NCBI RefSeq assembly: GCF_900102085.1
Contig: NZ_FMVM01000014.1
Span: 1 to 64,000, forward strand
Direction of reading: 5' to 3'
Origin: Paenibacillus polysaccharolyticus
GTDB lineage: Bacteria > Bacillota > Bacilli > Paenibacillales > Paenibacillaceae
Length of the DNA: 64,000 nt
Of this stretch, positions 16,446-25,435 are shown piece after piece. The notes under the pieces are model-generated. The model saw only the letters and a list, made by a program, of their open reading frames with translations, made no database searches and had not been told where the DNA came from. The translations under genes were made by a program, and so were the position numbers. How positions within the stretch are numbered: the first letter of the stretch is position 1; every line of letters begins with the position of its first letter.

Positions 16446-16490
16446 AAAAGGGTACTGCCTTGGCCTTCATAGCCGCGGGAGTACCCTTTT
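16446..16490. terminator. bidirectional terminator
   Basis: Perfect arms AAAAGGGTACT (16446-16456) and AGTACCCTTTT (16480-16490) lie between the exopolysaccharide operon and a convergent gene. Confidence 0.8.
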
Positions 16491-16494
16491 ACTG

Positions 16495-16944
16495 TTACAG
16501 TGTGGTCACTTCCGCCAAACCGAAATACCACTCCAGAAAGGCATTGAAATCCGCCCATTGCGGCTTGCTCTCTCCATCCAGGAAACGTTCGATGGACTCC
16601 CCCAGTTCAACCAGCACAACCTCGCCGGTCTGGCGATTATAGAAAAATCCACCTTCCCCTTCAAAGCTGTCCAGCGGAATATATGCCTCTGGTAGCCCCA
16701 GTGTAAGTTGCGATATATGCATATCCTGCAGGTATACGGTATTCTCGATCACCCAGCAGATCTGGTAGAGCTCCTGATGCCGATTATAGAATGTTGGTCC
16801 ATCCTCTGCATGAAGGTAGAATTGTGCAAAATCCGAGTTCAGATCAATGTCCAACTTATTCAGTGCTTTCTCGTACTCAGCCGGCACGTCTTCATGCCAC
16901 CAGCCTTTTACGCGGCAATGTTCAATGACTTTAGTGGATAACAT
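16495..16944 (-). CDS. SUKH (SMI1/KNR4)-like protein
   Basis: The 149-residue acidic soluble protein has the C-terminal pattern of SUKH proteins: a Phe/Gly-rich turn (GEGGFFYNRQTGEVVLVELGES) followed by a Trp/Phe-rich helix (FNAFLEWYFGL); the long string here is only 22 residues in the protein and is cited by ends. SUKH members in bacteria are often immunity proteins for secreted toxins, but no toxin gene is adjacent, so this may be an orphan or have another role. The start has GGGGG 6 bases upstream, and a TATAAT-type -10 box lies near 17020 on the minus strand. The family call is moderate. Confidence 0.6.
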   Translation of the reverse strand: MLSTKVIEHCRVKGWWHEDVPAEYEKALNKLDIDLNSDFAQFYLHAEDGPTFYNRHQELYQICWVIENTVYLQDMHISQLTLGLPEAYIPLDSFEGEGGFFYNRQTGEVVLVELGESIERFLDGESKPQWADFNAFLEWYFGLAEVTTL

Positions 16945-17088
16945 GTCGAGCCCCCTAATTTATGTTATACGTCGTTAATATTTCATCGTAACTTTAACTT
17001 CACCCTATTGAAAGAGTAGCACGATTATAGAGGACTGCACAAATGACTCGGGACAATCTTGATGATCTCAGGAGGGAATCAGAAATGT

Positions 17089-18156
17089 TCAAGAGAATAC
17101 TTCACGCAGGCGGAAGGTGCGATAGGTAAACACAACAACACCAATGGTAAAAAGGCTTATTACAGCCATGTATAACGTAAAATAAGACAGGTTTAGCCCC
17201 AATACTGAATAATGAACATCGTATTTGAAAAGTCTTGTCACTCTGATCATCGTGCTTAATTGAAAACTTTCCAGCCACCTCATCCATCCAGAGTTCAGAT
17301 TTAACACATCATATGCCAGGTAAGGAAGGCCTACGATCGCAGCGCTCACCGAAACAGCAATAAACGGTGTAGAACTGAGAACCGATACCAGTAATACGAT
17401 ACACCCAAACACAAGGCTGCCAGCTGCATGAGTCAATAACTGAACGATATAGTATTGAAGTGCCGTAAATCGGTAAGGTGAGAATTCGTAATAAAATGTG
17501 TCAAAATACATTGCTACACTTTGAATGGGTGTATCCGCGCCAGCCAAATGACCGAATCGCAACCAATACACTTGCAAATTCACGCCGGCAAACACAATAA
17601 CACACACCACAATGTAGATCATAGAAGCTAATAATTTGGCCGTTACAAGTTTGCTTTTGCCCCGTTTGCTGCTGCGTAGCAAGGATGCGGTACCCAGTGC
17701 ATATTCATTCGCAAATACCGGAGCCAGTCCCAGCAGAATAAAGATGATCATAAACACGGTACCAAACTGATCGATATATTCAAGTAAATAGCCCCAAGGT
17801 TTATTGTAGTGAATGTCGGTTACATCTACGGTTCGCGTTCGGATCTGACCATTCTCATCATAACTTGTATAGTTATTTTTCGTTTCTGGCGAGAAATTTA
17901 AGATGTCATAGAAAACACCATTCGGGTAAATATACTCATTGTTCAAACCTATAATCTGCATATGATCTCTGGCTAGGTTTGCTTTTTCCTGTGTTATGGG
18001 ACCTTCATACGGCCTGTAATCCTCGGAAGCATCAGATAAGCCAACATGTTGGACAAACGAATAAGCGACTAGAAACATAAGGAAGATAGCGAAGGTTAAA
18101 GCGATACTTTTACGCATCATGATTTTAACGAATTCATACCGGATTAACTGAATCAT
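17089..18156 (-). CDS. ABC-2-type transporter permease
   Basis: The 355-residue protein has one helix near the N-terminus (about 17-37), a large extracellular segment (about 40-125) and five or more helices in the C-terminal part, the pattern of ABC-2 exporters with an outer loop such as NatB or YhaP types. It overlaps the ATPase gene by four bases (ATGA), so the two are translationally coupled. It is the last gene of the sigma factor operon. Transported substrate is unknown; similar pairs export peptides or respond to cell-envelope stress. Confidence 0.85.
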   Translation of the reverse strand: MIQLIRYEFVKIMMRKSIALTFAIFLMFLVAYSFVQHVGLSDASEDYRPYEGPITQEKANLARDHMQIIGLNNEYIYPNGVFYDILNFSPETKNNYTSYDENGQIRTRTVDVTDIHYNKPWGYLLEYIDQFGTVFMIIFILLGLAPVFANEYALGTASLLRSSKRGKSKLVTAKLLASMIYIVVCVIVFAGVNLQVYWLRFGHLAGADTPIQSVAMYFDTFYYEFSPYRFTALQYYIVQLLTHAAGSLVFGCIVLLVSVLSSTPFIAVSVSAAIVGLPYLAYDVLNLNSGWMRWLESFQLSTMIRVTRLFKYDVHYSVLGLNLSYFTLYMAVISLFTIGVVVFTYRTFRLREVFS

Positions 18157-19028
18157 GATTCAGCCTCCTCCCCAAAAAAGTGCATGTATACATCTTCGAG
18201 TCTGGGTGATTCGGGCACAGCTTCCGGGATCGGTTTTTCTTTGGACAAGATCCGGGCGGTTATACCTTCTGGTGAATAGGAGAGGCTGCTTAGTTTGAAT
18301 CTTCTATTCAGTTCTGTAAGCTGTGATTCCAATATGGGTGCTTTCCACACCCTATCTTGCATACTCGTCATAATTGCTTTCGGTGTATCATGCAGTATCA
18401 GCTTGCCTTCATTCATCAGAATCAACCTTTTACATGAAAACTCCAAATCCGAGATGATGTGCGTAGACAGCAGAACAAGACGCTCCCTTCCGAGCTCGCC
18501 GATCATATTCCGGAATCGAATCCGCTCCTTGGGATCGAGGCCAACTGTAGGCTCATCCAAAATGAGAATCTGTGGATCATTCAGCAAGGCTTGAGCGATG
18601 CCTAATCGCTGTTTCATGCCTCCAGAGAACGTACCGATTTTATCCCGCGCCTTGTTTTCCAAGCCGACCAACGCTAACGTTTCCTGCACACGAACTTTGG
18701 CCTGACTTCCGCTCAGTCCTTTCAAGGAGCACATATACATTAGAAATTTAGACGCACTAAACCGGTTGTAAAATCCCAAGCGTTGCGGCATGTATCCGAG
18801 TATACTTCGATATTGCTCACCCATATGTTGAATCGGTTTTCCATCCAACTTAATCCGTCCCGATGTAGGCTCGGAGATATCCACAAGCATTCGCAGCAAC
18901 GTTGTTTTTCCAGCTCCATTCGGCCCAAGCAAACCATAGACTCCTTGATTGGACAATTCCAGCGAGAATGATTCAACCACCCATTTATCTTTGTACTTTT
19001 TGGACACATTATCTATGGTCAGTATCAA
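18153..19028 (-). CDS. ABC transporter ATP-binding protein
   Basis: The 291-residue ATPase has Walker A GPNGAGKTT (35-43), signature FSGGMKQR (about 134-141), Walker B LILDEP (155-160) and the switch His in LSTHII. A C-terminal extension (about 225-291) is typical of ABC-2 drug/peptide exporters (CcmA-like). The start is TTG at 19028, with GAGGG 7 bases upstream, inside the 3' end of the preceding membrane gene. It powers the permease encoded next to it. Confidence 0.93.
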   Translation of the reverse strand: MILTIDNVSKKYKDKWVVESFSLELSNQGVYGLLGPNGAGKTTLLRMLVDISEPTSGRIKLDGKPIQHMGEQYRSILGYMPQRLGFYNRFSASKFLMYMCSLKGLSGSQAKVRVQETLALVGLENKARDKIGTFSGGMKQRLGIAQALLNDPQILILDEPTVGLDPKERIRFRNMIGELGRERLVLLSTHIISDLEFSCKRLILMNEGKLILHDTPKAIMTSMQDRVWKAPILESQLTELNRRFKLSSLSYSPEGITARILSKEKPIPEAVPESPRLEDVYMHFFGEEAES

Positions 19029-19860
19029 AGGAATACCCTCTTTCTGTCTGTGATGTATACTTCCTCACCATCTGATAGGTTTGACGGATCAACAGTCCCG
19101 CCCCAACGAAAGCAATAACGGCTAGCCATGAGGGTTGAATGGTCTCTATGAATGCCTTAACTTCCTTAAGAGTAAGCACAAACTGTACTAACGCAAACCA
19201 AAAAATCAAAAAAAGGCTGACGGCGGTTCCACCTCTTACACGCATCGCAAGCCACAAACTTGTCCCCGCTGAGATGAGCAACTGTGTATACAGCAGTCCA
19301 GCAGACTTCCATGTCAACAAGTCTCCTGTTTCGTTAGACACCAGTAACATTAGTAAAAATACAAAAACGATATTACCCGAGAGTACAACGATCAATCGTG
19401 CGAGCATTAGCTGTTGTGCGGTCATTTTACAAGTCAGTTCCATCTCCATCAGTCCCAAATCCCGGCCTTTGAACACCTCGAGCAATCCGAGTACAAAGGG
19501 TATGGGCACTAAGAAAAGTACAATTAAGGTTGAATCCATGGAATGTTGACGCCCTAGCCAGAATCCAAGTAGCAGAAGCACCGCACATGCTAACCAATAG
19601 GATTTATGAAAAATGACCATTTCCCCTCTGACCACCTGGAACAATTCCTGGGTCAAGCTTCTGGAAGCCCAGTTCTGCTTAGCACCTTCGGGTTCAGGCA
19701 TATATGCACTCAGCTCAAGAATGGTTCTGTTGATCTCTGCTTCCGAGGGGAATTCAACCGGATACTGATTTAGTTGTGAGGCAATTTCACTATAATCATC
19801 TATATCAATCTCTGTTTCGAAGTGAGCTTTATTTGTTCCGTTTGTATGTTGGTGTTTCAT
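19009..19860 (-). CDS. membrane protein of the sigma operon, candidate anti-sigma factor
   Basis: The 283-residue protein has a cytoplasmic N-terminus of about 85 residues (acidic, ending EPEGAKQNWASRSLTQE) followed by six or so membrane helices. It overlaps the sigma factor gene by 32 bases and the ATPase gene by 20, so production is tightly coupled. I place the start at ATG 19860, with AGGGGGTGATC upstream; a GTG three codons earlier is the alternative. ECF sigma factors are usually followed by their membrane anti-sigma factor, so this is the best candidate, though it has no zinc-binding anti-sigma motif. It could instead be a second permease subunit. Confidence 0.65.
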   Translation of the reverse strand: MKHQHTNGTNKAHFETEIDIDDYSEIASQLNQYPVEFPSEAEINRTILELSAYMPEPEGAKQNWASRSLTQELFQVVRGEMVIFHKSYWLACAVLLLLGFWLGRQHSMDSTLIVLFLVPIPFVLGLLEVFKGRDLGLMEMELTCKMTAQQLMLARLIVVLSGNIVFVFLLMLLVSNETGDLLTWKSAGLLYTQLLISAGTSLWLAMRVRGGTAVSLFLIFWFALVQFVLTLKEVKAFIETIQPSWLAVIAFVGAGLLIRQTYQMVRKYTSQTERGYSFDTDHR

Positions 19861-20407
19861 GCCGATCACCCCCTGTAATCATCTCTTTCAGCTTCGAAAT
19901 TCCTAAACGTATCCGTGACTTAGCCGTTGATTCACTGGTTCCCGTTGCTTCAGCAACTTCACGAATCTTCAATCCGTTGTAATAATTCAAAATAACAGCA
20001 TCCCGCTGATGCTCCGGCAAACTTAGCACGGCTTGTCTGACTTGTTCGTTCTGGTTTCTTTTTTGGAAAATGTCCCAGACGTTATGATGTTCACTGGAAG
20101 GGAACGCTTCTTCCGTTAGTTCCGTCTCCCTATGCTGTTGCTTATACTCCCGTCCACGGAAATAGTCCAGACAATGGTTTACTGCAATTTTTAGAAGCCA
20201 ATGCTCGAACTTCCCTGTATTCTGATAGCTTTTCAGAGATTTCATCATCTTAATGAAAACCTCCTGAGTCAGATCATAAGCCGTATGATATTCTCCTGTT
20301 TTGCGATAGATATATGCGAACACCGATTTATAGTGACGTTTAACCAGCACTTCCATCGCAGCTCGGCTTCCTTCTTGAATCTCTCGAATCAACTCTTCAT
20401 CTGTCAA
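19829..20407 (-). CDS. ECF-type RNA polymerase sigma factor
   Basis: The 192-residue protein has sigma region 2 (about 8-85, with YDLTQEVFIKMMKSLKSY and the -10 melting segment) and sigma region 4 (about 125-175, helix-turn-helix LKIREVAEATGTSESTAKSR), with no region 3 or 1.1. It starts with TTG at 20407, with GAGGGGGTGAGG upstream. It heads a four-gene operon with a membrane protein and an ABC exporter. A consensus ECF promoter (20499-20524) for a divergent gene lies in the intergenic region, so that gene is a likely direct target. The inducing signal is unknown; envelope stress is the usual theme. Confidence 0.93.
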   Translation of the reverse strand: MTDEELIREIQEGSRAAMEVLVKRHYKSVFAYIYRKTGEYHTAYDLTQEVFIKMMKSLKSYQNTGKFEHWLLKIAVNHCLDYFRGREYKQQHRETELTEEAFPSSEHHNVWDIFQKRNQNEQVRQAVLSLPEHQRDAVILNYYNGLKIREVAEATGTSESTAKSRIRLGISKLKEMITGGDRHETPTYKRNK

Positions 20408-20498
20408 CGTCCCCTCACCCCCTCAATCTAGATAACGATGCTTGGACTAAAAAAGATCAAAATTGATTTTCTATGTATCCACATTCTCTATACGATGA

Positions 20499-20524
20499 TG
20501 AAACTTTCCTCCTGCATCTACGTC
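20499..20524 (+). promoter_or_regulatory. ECF-sigma promoter for the divergent orphan gene
   Basis: TGAAAC (20499-20504), exactly 16 bases, then CGTC (20521-20524): this is the textbook ECF recognition pattern, 35 bases before the start of the gene at 20559 and 92 bases from the sigma gene on the other strand. No sigma-A boxes are evident for this gene. Confidence 0.75.
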
Positions 20525-20558
20525 TTAAATACAAGAATACAACTCGAAGGAGATGACT

Positions 20559-21161
20559 ATGCGAATAAGCTGCAGCCCAGGTTTTCCCGGAAGTATGATC
20601 GGTTCCATTGATCTGAGACCAACCAAGCATAACCAGCCCCCATCCACGACAAGTCAAATTTCACAGTATGTTGATTCTGGACTGATTTCTATTCCCTATG
20701 TGACCGATCCGGAATTTGGATCACACTTTGATATGATGAAGATTATGAAAGGTACATATCAGGAAGAGTTTCACGAAAGCTACGATGTTGAATTTACGAT
20801 CGATGTGGATCAAAAAGGTTATATTACACAGTTTGAGCATACCTTCCCACTGGAACGTTACATCGATCTGATTCGAACCCAATCGTACCGGGTCATTCAG
20901 ACGAACTGGCGCGGCCAGTCCTTTCATGTGATGACCTACAGTTATATGGAAGAGGTTATTAATCCGAACAATGTTATTTTCCGCTGTACGAATGCAGAAG
21001 ATGTCTTCGTTGTGGCTGAGCTTGTCCCTTTTCGAGCAGGTGGCGTTGTGGAGCAACCGAACAATCTGTATCTTCACTTCCGCGCATTGATATCAGCACG
21101 AGATGACCTATATCCCATTGATTATATGTGCCAGCCGGATTTCGATCTGAATCTGGACTGA
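20559..21161 (+). CDS. unknown protein, probable ECF-sigma target
   Basis: This is a 200-residue soluble protein of unrecognised family. It has no signal peptide or membrane helix. The N-terminus (MRISCSPGFPGSMIGSIDLR) is Gly/Pro/Ser-rich; the rest has mixed alpha/beta character with several acidic stretches and a hydrophobic GQSFHVMTYSYMEEV segment. The start at the second ATG is set by AAGGAG 6 bases upstream; the ATG two codons earlier abuts it. It is transcribed away from the sigma factor from a consensus ECF promoter and followed by a terminator, so it is probably made only when the sigma factor is active. Confidence 0.72.
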   Translation: MRISCSPGFPGSMIGSIDLRPTKHNQPPSTTSQISQYVDSGLISIPYVTDPEFGSHFDMMKIMKGTYQEEFHESYDVEFTIDVDQKGYITQFEHTFPLERYIDLIRTQSYRVIQTNWRGQSFHVMTYSYMEEVINPNNVIFRCTNAEDVFVVAELVPFRAGGVVEQPNNLYLHFRALISARDDLYPIDYMCQPDFDLNLD

Positions 21162-21189
21162 AGGAATTGAAGATGAAAGTTATAAAAGA

Positions 21190-21235
21190 AGAACATACGT
21201 TATCCCGTGTCTAAGGGTAGCCTGTGTTCTTTTTT
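21190..21235 (+). terminator. terminator of the orphan ECF-target gene
   Basis: AAGAACA and TGTTCTT arms with an internal loop of about 27 bases, followed by T6, just after the stop at 21161. Confidence 0.55.
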
Positions 21236-21357
21236 AATCCTTTCATTCTGGATTCACCCTAAGCAAAATCAACGAAACAGACGATAACATATATATAAAG
21301 TTACATTTGCGTATCCCTTTGGGTGTGTACTGAAGATGAGAGGAGTTTTAAAGGTTT

Positions 21358-23592
21358 ATGATGGGTACAAAAATGAAAATCAGTTCCCTGTTTACACTTT
21401 CACTCGCTGGCCTGTTATTGCTTCTGGGCGGAACGCAGACCGCTCATGCAGAACAGATCGATAGCTTGCTTCCCGAGCGTAGTCAGCAAGAAATCGACCA
21501 AAAGTGGAATGAGTGGATGAGGGTTGATCAAACGCTCTCTATGTTTACCGAAACACCTTCCACCGTTTTCCCTTATTCTGCCGGACTGCTCAATGAGAGA
21601 TATCTGGAGCAAGGTCTGAATGCTGCCAACTTCTATCGCTTTATCGCAGGCATGTCTGGAGACCTGGTACTCGATCCGGCTTTGAATATGCAAGCCCAGC
21701 ACGGAGCTGTTGTTGTCTCCACCGAAGGGCAACTTAGCCATTCCCCTGAACAACCGGCAGATATGCCGAAGGATTTTTTTGATAAAGGCTACACCTCAGC
21801 TTCCTCATCTAACCTGCATGTCACCAGCAATGACAAATTCAATGTACTGGCTGGAAGCATCAAGGGCTACATGAATGACTCGCATGCATCCAATATTGAT
21901 CGGGTAGGTCATCGCCGCTGGATTTTAAGCCCGAAGTTACAACGAATCGGATTTGGACTGGCTGCCCATCAAGAGGAAGAACAAACTCATTATTATAGTG
22001 CCATGCAGGTTTTTGATCAAAGCAGAACTCAGGTTATACCTTATAACTACAGCCTGTTTCCCAATCAAGGTGCCTTCCCGATCGAAGCCTTCGGTGCCCT
22101 GCAGCCCTGGTCCGTTCAATTAAATAATGACGTGTTCGCAAAACCTGAATTGGAAAAGGTTCACGTCGAAATGATCCGAACCTCTGATCAGCGGAAATGG
22201 ACGTTTAACCAGCAAGAGAACACGGAATTCCCTTTCCCTTTCGAATACTACAATGTAGACCCCTCAAACAAACGCTGGTTTGAGCAGGCCTATTTTAATG
22301 TAGAGACATCCAATTTCGGCGATAACAGCGCTATTATTTTTCGTCCTGACGATGTGCAGTTGTTGAAAAACAGTGATACCTTCCAAGTACATATTACAGG
22401 TTTGCAAAAGAAAGACGGTTCTCCCGCTGAAATCTCCTATACTACACGTTTCTTTCATGTGGACGGAAGGCAGGATCCGACTTTAACCAAGATTACACCT
22501 GTAAAGTCTGATGTTACCTTACGAGTTGGAGAAGCTGCAGATATCCCTTTGGTCACGGCTATTCTTGGAGATGGCACTTCCTACACCCCATATTCCAACC
22601 TGACCTATACGACATCGTCGAATAAATTGGTGATCCGTAATGGTCAAATCACTGGAACAAAGGCTGGGAAAGCCGAGCTACATATCCGTTTTGGAGGGAA
22701 AGAAACGGTCGTCTCGGTTACGATAAAGAAAATGCCTTCATATACTGACATTCAGAATCATTGGGCCAAGAATGATATTCTGTGGGCCGTACAGCAAAAC
22801 ATGGTTAGCGGGGATAATGACACGTTCAGACCCAATGATCAGGTGAGCGAAGCTGAGTTTCTTTCCATGCTGTTTAATATGTATGCCAACTCCAAATACC
22901 TGCGGTATATGGATAAGACCGATGCTCCGGGTGCGAACTGGAGTGATCGTTACTATACCTATGCATCCAGACTCAATCTACCTCTAGAGGCGAGCATTCG
23001 AAACCCTAAGCTACGCAATCATGCGCTGAATAGAACAGAGGTTGCTATTATTGTCGCCAGTCTTGGCGGTAGAAACTATGTTAAAGATGAGGACAATATT
23101 CAGTATTTGCTGAACATGGGATACTCCTCTGGTAAAACATCCACTACTGTCGAAGGTTATGCCGGCAAGGAATTATTTACACGCGCAGAAGCTGTTGTAT
23201 TTCTGAGGAACTTGAAGGGAAAAGGATTTCAGCCTTGGGGTAGACCTGAACAAGTCACCGCAACAGGCGACAATGAGAAACAAGGAAACCTCCCGGATGG
23301 TACAGTTCAGGCCGAATATACGGTGGATCACACCTTGACTTTGCGAGGTACGTTTAAAGCCTATGCCGGTCACACCATTCCAATTGATATCAACGGACCG
23401 GCGCCAGAAGTACTGCCTATTCAGACCGAAAACATAACGCTGGATGCAGACGGAAGCTTCAAACTGACGGTCAAGGTAAATGAACAAAACACCAAACACC
23501 TCAACCTTTACTTGAATGTAAGAGAAGATTACTCCTACTTCATTCGTGTAGAGGAAGGGAAAATGGCTATTAACGAATACACTGAGAATTAA
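21358..23592 (+). CDS. secreted CAP-domain protein with Big and SLH domains
   Basis: The 744-residue protein has a signal peptide (1-31, cut after TAHA). A CAP/SCP domain (about 80-250, with QAQHGAVVVST and the hallmark GHRRWIL) is followed by a linked beta region, a Big_2-like Ig domain (about 380-463), SLH-type repeats (about 465-645, starting YTDIQNHWAKNDILWA) and a C-terminal beta domain (about 655-735) shared with the next gene. SLH repeats should hold it to secondary wall polymer at the cell surface. CAP function in bacteria is unsettled. GAGGAG lies about 12 bases upstream; ATG 21361 or 21373 are alternatives. It forms a tandem pair with 23873-25324. Confidence 0.85.
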   Translation: MMGTKMKISSLFTLSLAGLLLLLGGTQTAHAEQIDSLLPERSQQEIDQKWNEWMRVDQTLSMFTETPSTVFPYSAGLLNERYLEQGLNAANFYRFIAGMSGDLVLDPALNMQAQHGAVVVSTEGQLSHSPEQPADMPKDFFDKGYTSASSSNLHVTSNDKFNVLAGSIKGYMNDSHASNIDRVGHRRWILSPKLQRIGFGLAAHQEEEQTHYYSAMQVFDQSRTQVIPYNYSLFPNQGAFPIEAFGALQPWSVQLNNDVFAKPELEKVHVEMIRTSDQRKWTFNQQENTEFPFPFEYYNVDPSNKRWFEQAYFNVETSNFGDNSAIIFRPDDVQLLKNSDTFQVHITGLQKKDGSPAEISYTTRFFHVDGRQDPTLTKITPVKSDVTLRVGEAADIPLVTAILGDGTSYTPYSNLTYTTSSNKLVIRNGQITGTKAGKAELHIRFGGKETVVSVTIKKMPSYTDIQNHWAKNDILWAVQQNMVSGDNDTFRPNDQVSEAEFLSMLFNMYANSKYLRYMDKTDAPGANWSDRYYTYASRLNLPLEASIRNPKLRNHALNRTEVAIIVASLGGRNYVKDEDNIQYLLNMGYSSGKTSTTVEGYAGKELFTRAEAVVFLRNLKGKGFQPWGRPEQVTATGDNEKQGNLPDGTVQAEYTVDHTLTLRGTFKAYAGHTIPIDINGPAPEVLPIQTENITLDADGSFKLTVKVNEQNTKHLNLYLNVREDYSYFIRVEEGKMAINEYTEN

Positions 23593-23653
23593 GAACGTTA
23601 ATAAGAGCATCGTTAAACCAGCATTAGACTTCGGGTTCGGGTTAAACTTCAAC

Positions 23654-23721
23654 AGCACCTTACGAACAAGCAAGCATGGGAGATCGTTATCCGGCTTGTA
23701 CGTTTCGAGAGGTGCTTTTTT
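23654..23721 (+). terminator. terminator after the first CAP gene
   Basis: Outer arms AGCACCT and AGGTGCT and inner arms ACAAGC and GCTTGT make a branched stem ending in T6, so the two CAP genes are probably separate transcripts. The remaining 150 bases before the next start contain only its promoter region. Confidence 0.7.
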
Positions 23722-23872
23722 CATGGAATCAACTGTTCATTTACGCATAACTTCATCCAATGGTACAAAAGGTTCATTTTATTAGAATCAACTAACTAAT
23801 ACATCCTCTACTGTCGATAAAACACAATGAAAGTATATTATTTACATTTTAGAAGTAGAAGGAGATTAGAAG

Positions 23873-25324
23873 ATGTTTATTCGGAAAAAGGTTATTCGCA
23901 CTCTGCTTACGCTTCCTCTAGCTGGTCTAATGTTCGTACTACTCGGTGCACAGCAGACCTTAGCTGCCCCCGTCGACAGCTTGTTGCCTGAGCGAAGTCA
24001 GCAAGAAATTAATCAAAAATGGACGCAATGGATGTCGAACAAGGATCAACCCGCTACATATATCCAAACCCCTTCCACCACAGCACCTTATTTTGCTGGC
24101 GTATTAAGTGAATCTTCTCTGCAACAGGCACTAAATGCGGCCAACTTCTATCGTTACCTTTCGGGACTGGAAGGCGATCTTGTGCTGGATGCTTCGCTTA
24201 ACGTTCAGGCTCAACACGGTGCAGTTCTTGTCTCTACAGGTCCTCTAAGCCATTTTCCGGCTCGACCTGCCGATATGCCAAAAGATTTTTTTGACTTGGG
24301 TGCCAAATCAGCCTCCAGTTCCAATTTATATGCTTCCTATGGCGCTGCCGGCAATCTGGCTGTTAAAAGTGTGGAAGCGTATATGGACGACTCCGACGCA
24401 AGTAACATTGGCGCACTAGGTCACCGTCGCTGGATTCTGAGTCCGCAGTTGAAAAAAGTTGGCTTCGGAATCGCATCCCGGGACAACAAAAATTATGCAA
24501 GTCATTTTAGCACCATGCAGGTGATGGATACCAGTCGGGCAGGAAAGCTGCGCTACAATTACAACCTGTATCCAAACAAAGGCGCTTTTCCGATTGAAGC
24601 TTTCAATGTATCGCAGGCCTGGTCTGCACAGTTGAACCCGGATGTTTTTGCAAAACCTTCAACTTCGGAGGTTCAGGTAGAACTTACACGAACGTCAGAT
24701 CAGAAAACCTGGAATTTCGGTGGGAAAGCTCCTGCCAGCAGTGATCCTGCCAAAGCGTTTTTCAACGTCAATACCGATGGATATGGATATAGCTATGCTA
24801 TCATCTTCCGTCCAGATAACTTAAACGCATTGAAGGATGGAGATACGTTTACCGTTCGAATTACCGGATTGAAGAAAAAAGATGGTTCCAACGCAGACAT
24901 CGGTTATCAAACTCAATTTTTCACGATTAGCCCGTCCGCAGAGGAACCTGTGACCGATCCAGAGAATCCTGGAACGCAGCCCCAAGATCCCGGAACACAG
25001 CCTCAGGAACCGGAGACCGGTAATGAGGTAATTCTTGATGATCGTCATGTACAATTCGAATATACAGCGGAGCGCACCTTGAACGTACGAGGAACACTTA
25101 CGGCCTATGCGGGTCAAACGTTCTCCTTTCAGATTCATGGACCGTCACCAGAAGAAAAACATATTCGTACGGAAACCGTAACAGTGGGTGCAGATGGCCG
25201 TTTCAATCTAACGGTTCGCAGTCTCGGTGTGTCTGATCTGAACATCTACCTACAGGTGAGTCCCTACTTTATGTATCTGATCCCTGCGGCCAGCAACTCC
25301 GATGTTACCTATTATTTTGAGTAG
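23873..25324 (+). CDS. secreted CAP-domain protein, tandem paralogue without SLH
   Basis: The 483-residue paralogue of the preceding gene has a signal peptide (1-31, ending TLAA), the same opening motif SLLPERSQQEI, a CAP domain (about 80-245, with QAQHGAVLVST and GHRRWIL), a linking beta region, a Pro/Glu/Thr-rich linker (about 352-380, repeats of PGTQPQ) and the shared C-terminal beta domain (about 385-483). The Big and SLH domains of the neighbour are replaced by the short linker, so this copy is probably released rather than wall-bound. The start has AGAAGGAG upstream. A gene duplication followed by domain loss or gain is the simplest account. Confidence 0.87.
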   Translation: MFIRKKVIRTLLTLPLAGLMFVLLGAQQTLAAPVDSLLPERSQQEINQKWTQWMSNKDQPATYIQTPSTTAPYFAGVLSESSLQQALNAANFYRYLSGLEGDLVLDASLNVQAQHGAVLVSTGPLSHFPARPADMPKDFFDLGAKSASSSNLYASYGAAGNLAVKSVEAYMDDSDASNIGALGHRRWILSPQLKKVGFGIASRDNKNYASHFSTMQVMDTSRAGKLRYNYNLYPNKGAFPIEAFNVSQAWSAQLNPDVFAKPSTSEVQVELTRTSDQKTWNFGGKAPASSDPAKAFFNVNTDGYGYSYAIIFRPDNLNALKDGDTFTVRITGLKKKDGSNADIGYQTQFFTISPSAEEPVTDPENPGTQPQDPGTQPQEPETGNEVILDDRHVQFEYTAERTLNVRGTLTAYAGQTFSFQIHGPSPEEKHIRTETVTVGADGRFNLTVRSLGVSDLNIYLQVSPYFMYLIPAASNSDVTYYFE

Positions 25325-25351
25325 AAACAGTGAGAGATCAGCAAGAAACAT

Positions 25352-25387
25352 AAAAAAATCCGGATGAGTCTTCATACGGATTTTTTT
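25352..25387. terminator. bidirectional terminator
   Basis: AAAAAAATCCG and CGGATTTTTTT flank a 12-base loop between the second CAP gene and the convergent isochorismatase gene. Confidence 0.85.
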
Positions 25388-25435
25388 ATGTTTTGTTAAC
25401 CAGAAATGAAGTGGCATCCATATTATAGAGAAATA

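Noticed and set aside
17083..17127. AGGAGG followed by a 14-codon frame on the plus strand overlapping the end of the ABC permease gene
   Set aside because: The spacing is reasonable, but the peptide is short, antisense to a real gene and has no promoter or hydrophobic helix.
23593..23872. Gene or small RNA in the 280-base gap between the CAP genes
   Set aside because: Only a terminator and a promoter-like region are present, and no open frame has a ribosome site.
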